Positions 1-13,830 of a stretch of 64,000 nucleotides of DNA are shown in pieces. Below the pieces are notes generated by a model, which did not search any database, was not told the origin of the DNA, and worked only from the letters and a program-made list of their open reading frames with translations. The translations under genes were made by a program, and so were the position numbers. The DNA comes from Latrodectus hesperus (taxonomy: Eukaryota; Arthropoda; Arachnida; Araneae; Theridiidae): positions 85,232 to 149,231 of the forward strand of contig JAJQOW010000233.1 in the NCBI GenBank assembly GCA_037975125.1, in the 5' to 3' direction. Within the stretch, counting starts at the first letter, position 1. Each line of letters opens with the position of its first letter.

Positions 1-219
1 CATCCCTCAAACTTCGAATAGGAGGAATGACTATCAGATTTCTTATTTTCTCTCCATGTATTTAGTTTTTAAAGAATTGTGTTTGCTTATGTTTTAACTT
101 TAGAGAATTTTTTTTAATGTTTTTTTTTGAAAGAAAATTCTAAATACATAAATTTTTATTTATGATTTAAAAATTGATCTAGGTCTGCGTTTATTTAATT
201 CATTTTTATAGTCATTATT

Positions 220-1135
220 TTTGAGTTCTGGATTTGGATATTCTGATATATTCATAAAGACCTTTTCTGTTTGGCATGTAATGTATTCAATAAGGGTTGG
301 GATTCCTGCTTCTTATATAATTTTTTGATTTCTGCAATACCATGGAGCATTTGTAATCACTCTTAGTGAGATATTTGAGGACCTTCTAGTTATTGGGTAT
401 TTGATTTAGCTGTGGAACTGTAGATTTGTGGTCCATACAACATTATTAATCTGAAAATGACTGTGTAGAAAAGGTACGATTTGAATTTATTCCAAATTTT
501 TGTAATTTGCGAGATCCATGTGAGTCTCCTGTCCGTGATTATTCCCAGGTAGTCAACTATTGGTTGAAATTCTATTGTCTTATTTTGAACAATTTATTTT
601 TCAGGAAGTGTGTTTGCAAAAGAAAAGATGATTGTCTGTTTTTTATTAATGTTTAAATTCATTTTCCAACTTTCGAAACATTTAGTTAGTAGATTTAAGT
701 ATTTGTTTAGATTTATATAATCTACAAAAAGAGGCAGTTTATTAATTTTGGATTTTGAGATGTCATTAGCATAATATTAAGAAGAAAATTGGATTTAGTT
801 TACTTCCTTTCGGAACTCCCTTTTTTATTTCTTGGGATGACGAATTGCAATTTTCATAATTTAGAATAAATTTTCTGTTTTCGAGGAATGCTTTAATTAT
901 GTATAGTATGTAGGAAATTTGAAGCTATGAAATTGTAAATCAAGCCTTCAATCCAGATCCAATCGAAAATTTTGGCCTCAGCCAGCATTACTGCAAAAGT
1001 TGCCTGTCCGTCGATATAAACTTCATGTATAATTTCTGTGTTTCTGAAATGTCAGTGAACACTTGAAGGTTTTGAAAATAATTCTGATAGCATCTTATCA
1101 CTTTTATGCTGAGAAGGTTTTGGTTTTTTTTTATA
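220..1135 (-). pseudogene. Eroded jockey-type LINE reverse transcriptase relic
   Basis: Read on the minus strand in shifting frames, this stretch gives the RT blocks of a jockey-clade LINE in the right order. These are a block around 985-915 resembling the DVAKAFDRVW-EGLIYK region, QEIKKGVPKGSKLNPIFF around 830-780 (the canonical VPQGSILGPIL), YYAND for YADD near 775, CFESWKMNLN near 660, and VDYLGIITDRRLTW near 555-510. A C-terminal block (IPTLIEYITCQTEK) lies near 310-250. Frameshifts and stops make it a dead copy. It is more diverged than the jockey copy at 22-26 kb and closer to the relic at 31.3-31.8 kb. The 5' part beyond about 1135 is not recognisable. The assignment rests on my reading of motifs, not an alignment. 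Confidence 0.75.
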
Positions 1136-2555
1136 GGACGGTCAACTGTCACTGCACTGCTATTTCTAAGGGAATTCATGTAAGCAAGTCATTTGTTTTC
1201 GATTGCAAGCAATAAGTATATTAGGAATTCATAATCTGATTTAAAAATTCTTGTAACTTATAAGTAAATCCCGCCCATATTCTAACGAAGCTATTGGAAT
1301 TCATTGGATGACTACCATCTATCCACGAAATTACCTTTAGGTATGAGAAAATTGAGGTGGAGCTTTCCACGAAGCACAGTATTCAGCATATTAATTATAA
1401 AATGCTCTATATTACAAACAAAGAATATATTAATAATTTGTTCATATTTTTAAAGTTGATGACAGATGCAAATATTATTAAATCAACATAAGATTTTTTT
1501 CAGTTTTTCTACATCTACATAACGATATATTCTTCCTTCTTGACACATGGTTTATTTATTTTTATTGCGTTTAGGTGGAAACACTGTACCGGATGCAACA
1601 AAAAATCAGCAAAAAGTTTTAAAATTTCCCAAAATCCGAAGAAATAACTAAAATGAGAGATGATTTTCAGGTATATCATTAATAAATCACTGGATTTTGT
1701 TTTGAAGTAAAAAAGGGTTAAGAAAACAGCCGATAAATGGCATTTCTTACTTAAGAAAATGATAAAAATAACATTAGCAAATCCAGGATTGCGTTTATTT
1801 TTTGGCATCCAAGAGTCTACAAGTTTTGCGCGCACTGCTAAACACGTAAAATACTATTATTCTAGGGGATATCGGATCTGCTTGTCAGTGCAGCGAATTC
1901 GGAAGTTAAGGTTTCATTTCAACTGCAACAAAGTCTTCACACAAGGCCCTTACATGATCCTCCAACAATCCCGTTTCCTCAAATCACTAAAGAAATTTTA
2001 TGAGTCCTGCAATTGTTAAAACTGCTTTTCTTGTCATCACATTTTTCTGAAGTCAGAATTGTTGATTTCTGTTTCATGTTAAATAGCTTCACCAACAAAA
2101 TTTTATCTTGTCCCTCCTCACCATCCTTGCTAACTTGCATGGAATGCAGAAGAGAAATGGTTCTGGTTCTAGAGGGTAAATAATTATAATCGCCTGCCTC
2201 ATTTGCCTTTTCCCACTATATTGCTTGTAACTACATCATTTGTTGGCAGTTTTTTGATTATTTAACTTAAATAAATCTTGTCACGCGTGTAAATGCTAAA
2301 CTTACAGACTGCCATTTTATTTTAGTTAATTTTTTCAGATTTTGATCTATTAGGTAACTTTTGACCCAGCCCTGTGTATTAACTTCATTATGAAATCAAT
2401 TTTTAAGACGATGGTAATTTTATGAAAGATTGATGTTGCGAGACAATGATATGGTATAAAATTATATTAATGTTTTATCAAAATGTTATGATTAAAATAT
2501 AAATATTTTACATTTTTTGCATCGTACCACACCAATATTGTTTGTAAGTATCCTA
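1136..2555. other. AT-rich stretch without a recognisable gene
   Basis: Only short reading frames of random appearance are present. A string near 2352-2374 (containing TTTTGACCCAGCCCTG) resembles the end of a DNA transposon terminal repeat, but I found no partner copy and no transposase. Confidence 0.5.
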
Positions 2556-2565
2556 TTACCTTAAA

Positions 2566-2835
2566 ATTTTTGGCTCATGTAAATTAGGCGCATTACATCC
2601 CCCTCCCCGATCACCCGAAGGCATTACGGAAGATAATATGGTAATGCACCCTTCACGCTGTGATGCCCTAACAAACGAGCCAAATCCTCCATTATAATTT
2701 CCACACCCCTTACCAGATGGCTCATTACAAATAGCACCCGAGGAAGTAAGCTTAATCCAACCCCGAAGAACAGAACGTATGCAATGCGCATTCGCTTGTA
2801 CATGAATTCCTTTAATTACATTACACAATGCATCT
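2566..2835 (-). CDS. Unrecognised cysteine-rich candidate exon
   Basis: On the minus strand an open frame of about 90 codons lies between a splice-acceptor-like site (pyrimidine-poor, ending TTTATTCAG, just right of 2835) and a donor-like AAG|GTAATA near 2566. The peptide has six cysteines and is rich in glycine, including GCGNYNGGFGSF and GDRGGGCNAP. Base composition is clearly less AT-rich than the flanks, as expected of coding sequence. No start Met of normal context precedes it, so if real it is an internal exon. I do not recognise the family. Cysteine and glycine content would suit a secreted or extracellular protein, but that is inference. It could also be an exon from a transposon or a chance frame. 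SINEs lie immediately to its right. Confidence 0.35.
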
Positions 2836-2884
2836 GAATAAAGCTATTTTCTACTTCTACATAACAGTCCTACAATTTGTCTAT

Positions 2885-3058
2885 TGACACGTTGGCCTGG
2901 TTATTTAGGTTGTCTTTCTCATAATCGGAAGGTAACGAGTTCCGATCCCGAATCAACCGAAGATTCCTCGTGTTCACTAAATACAGTTTGTGCTTGTTAA
3001 ATAAGTAGTGGGCTCTATGTCAATTGGGAGTCTTTTGCTCGATCCCTGCTTTTAAATT
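2885..3058 (+). repeat. tRNA-derived SINE (unit 1)
   Basis: An A-box-like string TGGCCTGGTTATTTAGG at 2893-2909 and a B-box-like GAGTTCCGATCCC at 2937-2949 have the spacing of an RNA polymerase III type 2 promoter, followed by a non-tRNA body. This is typical of a tRNA-derived SINE. The acceptor stem is not preserved, so it is not a functional tRNA gene. Confidence 0.6.
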
Positions 3059-3059
3059 A

Positions 3060-3425
3060 CAGAGCCTTAGTGGCTCAGTAGTTCCACTCTGCTTCCCTTA
3101 AGATCAGCGTTGTGAAGCATCATTTGCCATGGGCAATGTTTAAAAGGGTGACCTCATTTTCCCTCACTGGGCTACCAGAGCTCCTTAGGTTGGGGACGTG
3201 TCCACGCTGATCTGTAACATCCAAAAACTTTCAGCTGGTGTGGCATGGGTGTAGAGAAGAAGGTATCAGCGCACTTGCTGCGTCGTCATCTGACCGGGAT
3301 TGGAAATTACAAGGTGCTTTGTGATGGATGAGGATTCCAAACCAGTTAACTTTAAGGTATAGTCCGGGAATCGCCTGCACAGCTGTGTATGTATGCTTTT
3401 AAATTACAAGGACTCCCAGTCAGCT
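3060..3425 (+). repeat. Second SINE-like unit
   Basis: Starts with an A-box-like TGGCTCAGTAGTTCC at 3071-3085 and runs through moderately GC-rich sequence (3100-3380) unlike the AT-rich surroundings. It directly follows unit 1. The string GCTTTTAAATTACA occurs on both sides of this unit (near 3050 and 3400), possibly marking an insertion or target duplication. The B box is not clear. Confidence 0.4.
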
Positions 3426-3875
3426 GCTTCCACCTTGTATATCCCAACTCAGGGATATATAAGGAAAATTGTAGTACTCAATGAATATGCACAAAAATTT
3501 ATTTTGGATGTGCTGGATTTCTCAACCATTTATGTTAATTTATTTATATGAGTTATAAAAATAATTTGTTTAATTATTTTATCAATAAAATACAAGAAAA
3601 TGAATGAAAGTATGAAGAACTTGCACAATTTTTGTCATTTTGCAAATAGACATTCTTAAAAAAATAATAATAAAAGAGGAAGGTTTGCGAAATCTTACAA
3701 TATAGAAAAGAGCTCACGATTAAATTAAGTACATATTCTTTTATTCTTCTTTAGTTTCACAAGGAGTAAGGTTCACAAAGAAAATAGCATCAAAATTCAA
3801 AGTATAATTTGAATCTGACATATAAAATATAGTGATTCCATTTTAGAAGGTTTCAATAATTTACATGTTTTGAAA
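3426..3875. other. AT-rich stretch, nothing seen
   Basis: No protein motif, RNA gene or clear repeat could be recognised here. Confidence 0.5.
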
Positions 3876-3879
3876 TAGT

Positions 3880-4254
3880 GGAGACATAACTCATAAGCAG
3901 GTGGATGTCTTGGCGAAGTTGGGTGCCATGGAGGCTATGGCTACTTTTAATTCTCACTTTCCTAGAGCTGCATTCTGCTAGGAAACATACTGATAACAAA
4001 TTCTTAGTATTGTGCCAAATCCCCTGGTGGATCAATCGCTATGTGGTGTGACAGACGCATTCAGACCGCTCTCTCCATCTGAGAATCCATCACTTCAAGG
4101 GCAGTCAAAAACCCTTCCAATTTGCGCGAAATGTAAGCAGGCTTCTCTGGCACATAATATCAGGTGTCTATGTTTGTCTTACGACGATTTACTATATTTA
4201 TCTTTGTTAGTCTATGATTTTTTGAATGTGAATAAACTCATAGATCTGATCTAG
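3880..4254 (+). pseudogene. 3' end of an I-type LINE (RNase H tail) relic
   Basis: A plus-strand stretch near 3895-3945 reads KQVDVLAKLGA, matching the end of the RNase H domain of I-type LINEs (GNEKADALAK pattern). A second frame then gives ICAKCKQASLAHNIRCL followed by VYDFLNVNKLIDLI and a stop at 4254. The I-type LINE at 43.2-45.7 kb ends in the same way (ICSKCLSEQASPEHIL, then VLDLLKVYMLMDLV, then stop). This strongly suggests a related family, here reduced to the last hundred or so codons with frameshifts. Confidence 0.6.
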
Positions 4255-5957
<1,703 letters not shown>

Positions 5958-7435
5958 AATATAGATAAATTTTCACTTTTTATTTTTATATATTTTGTTT
6001 TGAATTTTATGTGATTGCAATAGTTGGGCGATGTTATTCCCGGATTTGGCCAACAGTTGTGTTTCATGAATAATGTCCATACAGAAGACAGGCATTATTT
6101 TATATTAGGCAAACAGTCCTTACAATTTTATTTACAAAAACTGTATAATTGATATTAATCATAGTTACAGAAAAGATGACAATCAGAAGGATATGGTCAA
6201 ACACAGAATTAATGATGATAAGAACTTCTACGCATTACGCTGCATGAAAGACACGAAGAGAAAGGCAAGAAGGAGAAAAACATTTTGTACCAAGAGTTGC
6301 CATGAAGTTAGGCCTTATAGGGAGTTCGCGATACACGTTAATCCACAGAAATACTTATTGAAAGAAAAATGTTTTAAGTTTACATTTCTGTATATCGTCG
6401 TATTCTCGATGAAAACTAGTTTCATAAGGAAGAGACATTAAGAAATGGCAATTGAGATTCTAAATGAGGAAAAAGTATTACCATAATCTTCATAAAGTCA
6501 GATATTTTCACAGATGAAGAAAGTAAGTCTTCCACCTGATTTGTAAAATCAAGCTTTTCCACTGAACAGGCGGAAAGTACTGGAAGAATATCAGTAATAA
6601 GTTCTTAGTTAAAAGCTAATGATTTATAAGTGCCATTTAATATTGCACCAGTGCGAAGCAGCGAAAAACAACCTGCACCAATGAGCTCCAGTAATCGAAT
6701 GTCGAAAAAGGGGTTAATACCCTAACGGCAAGGAGAAACGAATTTGCTGCAAGCTCACTAACTTTAAAGGCTGTAAAGTAGGACAACAAGTGGACTCTGC
6801 AATCAGCATCAGTATCAAGATGTTGGCAAAGTTAGAACTTATGAGATGCAATATAATGCACACACACACATGTATAGCATGAATATCTCGATCGAAAATT
6901 TCTATATTTAGTATGCATGGGCTTTTAGTTTAATTAGCTTAAATTTTATTAAATATATAGCCTTTTTCTAATATTTTATTTAATTCATTAGGAAAAATCA
7001 ATGTAATGTATGAATATAATATTTGAAATTAGAAATTTTTTATTGCATGGCGTAATAAATTAATATGTGCTTATTTTATAATAATTTATATATCAACATA
7101 CGGATAAAGTTAAATATAAAAAATAAATATTCTACAACAAATTGATATTTTCATAAGCAGTACAGAGAATTGAACTTATACATATACTCACTTCCAAAAG
7201 TTAAGCACGCAGAAGAAAATGCTTATTTCCGGAAGACAATCAGAATTGAAGAGGATGCAAATCGCTGCTGAGGTAGATAGATGTATGCAAATATGTTAGG
7301 TAACAGCCAATCGCGCTTTCATGCCAAGAAATATGCAAAAACAGCAGTCTTATAGCTTTATGAAGGGTTACAGAAGTTGATTGCAAGTGCTGATAGAGGA
7401 GGTGTACGAAATTTTCGCACAATTTGTTTTCAAGA
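5958..7435. other. AT-rich stretch with one unrecognised short open frame
   Basis: The only notable frame is at 6193-6441 on the plus strand, 82 codons with a basic N-terminal half (KRKARRRK). I see no family, no splice context and no homologous copy in the window, so I do not call it a gene. A short (CA)n run lies near 6858. Confidence 0.4.
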
Positions 7436-7448
7436 CATACGTGTTTCT

Positions 7449-8000
7449 ATGACTACCAGAAGACGAATGGAAGATTCTGAGCGCTGGCGTGCTGTGTGGT
7501 GCATTGAACACAGGACAGTCGATCTCATGTGTTGCTCAAGTGTTGCCAAGGCAGAAGCATTATGGTGGGGGCTGCAATTTCACTAAGATACCGCACTGAC
7601 CTGCATATCTTTATTTGGGGTTCTGTTACGGCTCTTGGATATCGAGTTCTAGTCCTAGAACCTATTGTGATATTGTACGCTACAGCAGTTGAACATACTT
7701 TTGTTTCAATGAACGTTAAGGCATGTTTTCATAGAACTGACATCGTCAATGACTACCTGGAGAGTGAAGGGATTGCACGTATGGCGTGGCCCCAGTATAT
7801 TCACCCGACCTTAATCCCATTGAAAATCTTTGGGATGCTCTCGGCCCTGCCGTATCTTCTCGTTTCCCACCTCTAGCCATTCTTATTGAGCTGCAAACTG
7901 CTTTACAAGAAGAATGGTATTGCTTACTTCTGTGGTGGTTGACCACCAAATTGAAAGCATGGTCACAAGGTGTAAACTTTGTATATAGCTGAGGTGGGAT
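7449..8000 (+). pseudogene. Internally deleted Tc1-family transposase
   Basis: The N-terminal helix-turn-helix region begins at MTTRRRMEDSERWRAV (7449). After about 40 codons it runs directly into the middle of the DDE domain (MVGAAISLRYRTDLHIF near 7580), so roughly the central third is missing. The C-terminal core follows: a degenerate second catalytic block (SMNVKACFHRTDIV where HxDNARPHRADIV is usual, so the Asp is lost), DYLESEGIARMAWP, and YSPDLNPIENLWDALG in a shifted frame near 7795. It ends with MVTRCKLC-like residues near 7970. Tc1 transposases cut and paste DNA at TA sites. This copy cannot encode an active enzyme. Terminal repeats were not found. Confidence 0.85.
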
Positions 8001-8263
8001 CACATACCCTATTAATGTCCTTTTTTTCATTTCATGCTGTTTATTTTCACTTTATACATAATTCTGTTTAAATCTCCAGTATGTCGTTATCTGATAACTT
8101 ACCAAAATTTAACATTGTTTTCATTTCTGTGTATAATTATTGATTTTATTTTATGCAAAAATATATATGCAACTTTCCAGCCGAATTTTGTGTCAATAAA
8201 AGCAGAATTTGTTGATTTTCTTTCATTTTATATCTTCGTGCAGCATAACTTTTGGAAGGGAGT

Positions 8264-8270
8264 ATGTGTT

Positions 8271-8350
<80 letters not shown>
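8264..8350. repeat. (GT)n(TA)n microsatellite
   Basis: A short GT run at 8264-8280 passes into TA repeats to 8350. Frames across it are artefacts. Confidence 0.97.
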
Positions 8351-8352
<2 letters not shown>

Positions 8353-11160
8353 AATATTTTTAAATGTGTAATTCCTGAAATAAACCTGAATTTTAATTTA
8401 TTTAAGTACTTAAAATAAATTAGTGATAATGTGTTTCTTTTCTTTTGGCTAAGTTGTATTCATGTTGATGGAATTAAATTTTAGCTTAGTTATAAAACTT
8501 TTCCCCATTGTGCAAATTAACTATAAAAATAATGAAATTTAAGTATTATTTCTGAATTTATCGAAATCACTCACTAATCAGTGGTTTCCATTTAATTTTC
8601 ACTTTTCTTATTTTGTATGTGGTATATATAAATAAGGTATTTAAAAACAAGATAATTATTAATAAATTAAATCTTTGTTCCCTTGTTATATTACCACTAG
8701 TAAGCGAAATTTTAACTTTTTAATTTATAGATTTAATTTTGAAATTAAGAAGCATAATTTATATATTTCAATTAGGAATTTTAATCTTTTAAAGCTGTGG
8801 AGTCTTTTAGTAAAATACAAGTCTACAATAGTTTAACTTATAAAACTGTAATATCAAATAATTTTGGAATGACAAAATTATTTAAAAAAGGAAGAATCCA
8901 TCATCATTATGCTATCTTTTTCCTAAATTATATTTATTTATTTTATGTCAATATGTTATTTAGACTTCCATATTAAGATTTTTGTTTTCACTTTTATGGT
9001 TAGAAATTTTTTTAATAATACATAATGAAACTGAAGTTAGAAATTTAAAGTTTTTAATATATACTGATTGCGCACAATTGCCTATAGATTAAAGATTTTA
9101 TGAATAGTACCGATATATATATATATATATAAAATAAGTAATTAAACAATATTTACCGGAAAGAAATCCCTTACCAAAATTTTAAATAAATTGGGTTGCT
9201 TTGTTGAAGAATTATATCAATAAACTGAATGGAAACCATCAATAATGAAAAGTTGAAAAAACAGTATTGAAAAATCTAATACAAAATTTCCATAATGGAA
9301 AGAATAAATAAATTCTAATGCCTAGCACTATGAAACCAAATAAACCACGGTACTCTAAAATTTTTGAAAAATACTTATAAAATACATAAATTCTTAAAAA
9401 TAAGAAACTTTCAGAGTATGCAAACTTTCAAGCAAATGTTAGAAAAATTAAACTCTTTTAAATGAGCATTCTATCCCTCATAATTCCAATTAAATGAAAA
9501 ACAAAATTACAGAAGTATATTAAATCAAATGAAACCTATTAGTATTAATATATTATAAAACGCGGTAGCGAAATACTGTGTACATGAATGCATAGTAAAA
9601 ATAGGAAAAATTAAATTCCAGTGACAACTCTAAAGTGATATGAACGAAATAAATCGTGAAAATACTTCTTTTCGAAAAGCATTCTATAGATGCATTTATA
9701 CGCATATTTTAAATGTAAATAAATAGAGATAAATACTTATACAGCGAAATTATCATTGTTATTTTAACTATACAGATATCATTGAGTTTTGGAGTAGTTT
9801 CATAGCAAATAATAAAATCAACTTTAAGGTAAGAAATAAAAAATATTTTTAAACATAAAAATGTGAAACATTTTATGTTTACATTTATAGTTTCTGGCAA
9901 TTATTGTTTTGTAATTTAAAGTAACAAGGGTATCAATGTATTCTGTGAAGTTTGGATTTTGGCTAGGGGTAGTTAAATAGGGATAATTAGAATTTTATCG
10001 TCGAAGTAAATTTAATTTTTTTGCAAAATTAAATATTCATAATTAAAATTCAAAATATAACTTAACGAAACTAATAAAGACAATGGTCTTAAAATCAGAT
10101 TGAAGTGATAACCTCACTGTATCTTGTGCCGTAAGCAAGAGAACATTAAAACTATTGGTCCATACAGAAGTCGAAGCTGGTATAGGTTTTTTCGGAGTAC
10201 CTACAGCTGAGCCACTATTCCTAGTACTGGTTTTTATGATATTAAATTATATAAACTTTTTTGCTTTAATCCTCATTTTTTACTTTTGATTTTAAATAGG
10301 CAAAAGAAGAAGAGGAAGAATGAAGTCAAAAAATAACGGAATGAAATAGAATAAAAATTTAAGGAAGATTTTCTTTTGTTATAGTTTTTGCTTGGTTACC
10401 TAATATTTCAAGTTTGATAAATACAAAATGTAAATATTATAAGAAACGCCTCTCTTATATACAGGAATGAAAATATAATTGATGAAATAATTATTTTCAA
10501 ATCTTAGAAAAGGTAAGCAAAATTGAAATTACATATAAAAATCGCAGAAAAAATTAAATAAACTTGAGTATTTTGTAAGCAACTCGCTAAACAATCATCA
10601 AACAATAACGAAAATGGACAATAAAGAATGAAAATTCGATTAAGAAATTTCATTTAAAATAGGAACATACAACGATGATTTGGTTACCACAAACAGTTGT
10701 TAGCTATCCATATATAAAAAAATATCTCAAAAAAGTTATTAAAAGTTAAGTTCTAAGTTACATCAAAAGTGTAATTACCCCAAAATTTGTTTTAAACAAC
10801 CTCTGAGCAGTTTTAAAGTAAAAAATAAACATTCATATTTCTTTAAGGAATTATAATGACTTATAGTATTTTCATGTAGGACTTTTGTGTTGTATGGTAA
10901 ATAAGTTAAGTCGCCAATATAGTGGCAAATGAAAAGAACATTTAGTTTACAAAAAATTCATTTCGACTATATGTATATTTACAGCTACACATGACCAGAA
11001 CTATTTTCATATACACAGACTCCCAATTTACTCAAATATTGTGAACTGCAATATTATATTATATTCATAGTATGCAGATTAATTAGTTCGTTTATTTTGA
11101 TAATATTGAATTATAAAATGTATAAAAAAAGCTTTTATTTTAAAATGTTACTAATATGTT
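8351..11160. other. AT-rich stretch, nothing seen
   Basis: Nearly 3 kb of AT-rich DNA without recognisable protein motifs, RNA genes or clear transposon ends. A short TA run lies at about 9113-9131. Confidence 0.5.
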
Positions 11161-12427
11161 ATTAGCCGTGTGCCTTCGGGCGGGATCGGCTTGTTTGAAT
11201 TCAGTCTTATGTTATTTCCATATATTGTAGATTAAATGCGAAGTAAATTTTTTTATTTTGATTAAATATTGCATTACTTTAAAAAAGGAAATATACACGG
11301 AAAAATAATTTTGATATTAAAAAAGTTACCAACAAAAAATTAAAAAAAATTTTTATAAAATAAATTAACTTAAAATAAGTATAATACATAGTATAATCGG
11401 GATTGTAATCTGTTCCCTACTTTTGAAAAGGAGTGAATATTGTATTAATATAAAAGTGGGTTCTTTTTAACAATATATTGTTGACAAAGTAATATACGCT
11501 GGGAATTTTTATACTCTTCAAAATATGTAACACCCATGAAAAGATACCTCTATTTGTTCTCATTGCGAAAAAAGTAAGATTTCATTGCAATTATTCATGT
11601 TTTAATATAGCAGGCAATATGCTACGCCCTTTTTTCATATCAGCTCGCGAAAATAAACATGTAACATTAGATTAGGACAATCGAGTTTATATAAATATAG
11701 AATATTTGTGTTTTCCAATTAAATATATTTATTTTCAGAAAGTAATGAATTTGGAATACCAGAGAGATTTTGTCCTTTTGATTTTGTAAAAATAAGACAT
11801 TATGTATTTTAACTAAAGACCACGCCTCTTTTTTAAACTCAGTAAATGAAAAACAACATTCTTAATCCTCAAGTCCTAGTTTCAGTTTTTGCCACATAAA
11901 TATTATATAATTTTTATTTTTTTATTGGTACGAACATAGAAATATACAAGAAATTTTTCTATGAATCATACAGTGTAATTTGCATCATATAGCACTCAAA
12001 TTTGTCCAAGATGCAGAAAGCCAAAAGTTGTACCCACGAAACGAAAATTTCTGTGATAGACTTCCTCCTAAACGCGACCGTCAAAATTAACCTGAGCTGT
12101 GTAAATTTATCCAAGGAAACAGTAGACAAAGTTTTCATTTCCATATGTAAACGTTGCAATGTGTTCATTTACAGAAGGATATTGCAACTACAATTATAAA
12201 TGAGTATATTATTATGAATAAAAATTATTTCTCCAGATTTCAAAAAAGTACTGCTTATTTGTAAGAGAGTGGGAGTGATCTCATATACAAGCTGTTTTAC
12301 CGTCTCGCATTATTTTTCGTAATTAGCACCTAATTTACCTAATTTGTCACTGAAAGTAAACTCTTTGGAAAATGGACTTAATTTTTTTATATTTTATTGA
12401 ATTAGGGAAGTTTATTTAACGAATAAA
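11161..12427. other. AT-rich stretch with one GC-rich hairpin
   Basis: GCCTTCGGGC at 11172-11181 folds as a GCC stem with a UUCG loop and is identical to a string in the 3' tail of the jockey fragment at 20391-20400. No LINE coding sequence is seen beside it here. Short frames near 11959-12199 are not recognised. Confidence 0.35.
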
Positions 12428-12785
12428 ATGTTAGGTTCTGCATTTAATGCAAAAGAATATCAAAAAATTATCAATTTTTTTTATTTTCAGGAAGATGAAT
12501 TAAATCTTGAACTTAAAATTAATCCTTTACCATTATCTTGGAAAAATGAATTTGTCTCTTCCAATCCAATTTGTGATGTATCTTCATTTGAAGAAGACGC
12601 TATGGTTTCTAAGGCAGGTCATATTGCTCATAAAATTTAAGATAATTTATTTAGAAATATATTAAGAAATGGAGTCGAGATATTTAATCACTCAAAGTGG
12701 ATTAATTTTGTTTCTGCCGAAGGACTTACTATTTCAACAAAACCATGGAGGAAAAATTTAAATGGACATAAATTTTAGCAGATTT
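12428..12785 (+). pseudogene. Possible P-element/THAP-type transposase relic
   Basis: A 70-codon frame (12428-12640) ends with VSSFEEDAMVSKAGHIAHKI and a stop. The same frame carries on past the stop with EIFNHSKWINFVSAEGLTI and TKPW to about 12760. The AGxIAHK motif followed by a W-containing, G-L-rich segment resembles the C-terminal part of P-type transposases (AGYIAxK region). I assign this only tentatively. It looks like an old coding remnant with at least one nonsense mutation, because codon-level sense continues beyond the stop. Upstream domains (THAP finger, GTPase-like insert) are not visible. Confidence 0.4.
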
Positions 12786-13254
12786 CACGGCGACACATTT
12801 CTTAAAGGGAAAATGTTACTGCAACATTAATTAATTAAATAAAAATTTCTTTTCTTATTGAAAATCGTAAGGTAATTAAACATTATTGTCTGCAAGAACA
12901 TTTATACGAATTAGGATGTGAATAGAAATGCAGCTACTGTATCTTATAGTAAAGTTCAAATATAAATAAATAATTAAGAAATGGGTCAGTAGTCAGAAAA
13001 TCAAGACAAACTGAAGTTAATAAGTAAATAAATTTTATGTTGGTTACTAAATTCTAATTTGAAAATTAATAGTAATTTTTGAAGCTTTATTAAATAAATA
13101 TTGCAATTTTATTAAATATTTGAAAGGCATTTGTATTTTTTCATTCCGATTAAAAATAAATTGAACTTAAAATTAAAAAATAAATGTTTTGCTTCGAAAC
13201 TCCAGGAAACTTTCTTTTCTTCGATGCCTTTTTCTACATCGGTACGTCATCAAT

Positions 13255-13830
13255 GGCTATTTAAGGTATCAATTTTGGAGAGCATTTAATCCAACCTTTT
13301 TCTTCCTATAGCCCTGATATACACCACGGACAATGAGATCATCATGAACACAATGGATTTAGAAATAATTATAGATTTGGATGAAATCATATCATGCACT
13401 TATCTTTGCAGGAAATGCCAATAGGGATTTTCTATTTCTAGTGATGGTACTTCAACTGAAAAGAGACTTACTAAGATCATTTGTGCACAAATTTAAAAAT
13501 GAAATTGAAGAATTAGGAAGTATGATTCAATATCTACGAAACTCTGCAAGCAGTTCCAAAAAGCTGAAAAACTGCTTAATAAAAAAATCCAAATAAAAAA
13601 GCAAAGAAACAAGCAAATCCTTTGTTTAATAAAAACACTACCATTACGTTACCTATAGACTTGGTAGAAGGAACAAATATAACTTTTTCTTCTACTTGAA
13701 ATTTAGCTTTTACTAAATACATCTCGTGAAAACTACTAACAAACGAGAAGTGAGCGCCATCTTTCCATAGAAAACCAAGAAACTAACGCAGAAAATAAAT
13801 TAAATAGGCCGCACAAAGTGAAAGTAATAG
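13255..13830 (+). repeat. Dispersed unclassified repeat, copy 1
   Basis: Two blocks recur in the same order at 26670-27930. Block 1 is around 13270-13400 (GAGCATTTA, then ACACCACGGACAATGAGATC, then ATTATAGATTTGG). Block 2 is around 13580-13800 (TTACGTTACCTATAG, then CGTGAAAACTACTAACAAA, then AGAAAATAAATT). Similarity to copy 2 is moderate. A 71-codon frame at 13381-13596 lies between the blocks and is not recognised. Confidence 0.5.

Noticed and set aside
2342..2380. Terminal-repeat-like string containing TTTTGACCCAGCCCTG
   Set aside because: No inverted partner or transposase found nearby; not enough to call an element.
6193..6441. Basic 82-codon frame as a gene
   Set aside because: No family resemblance, no splice or promoter context, and its C-terminal half is AT-driven hydrophobic sequence.
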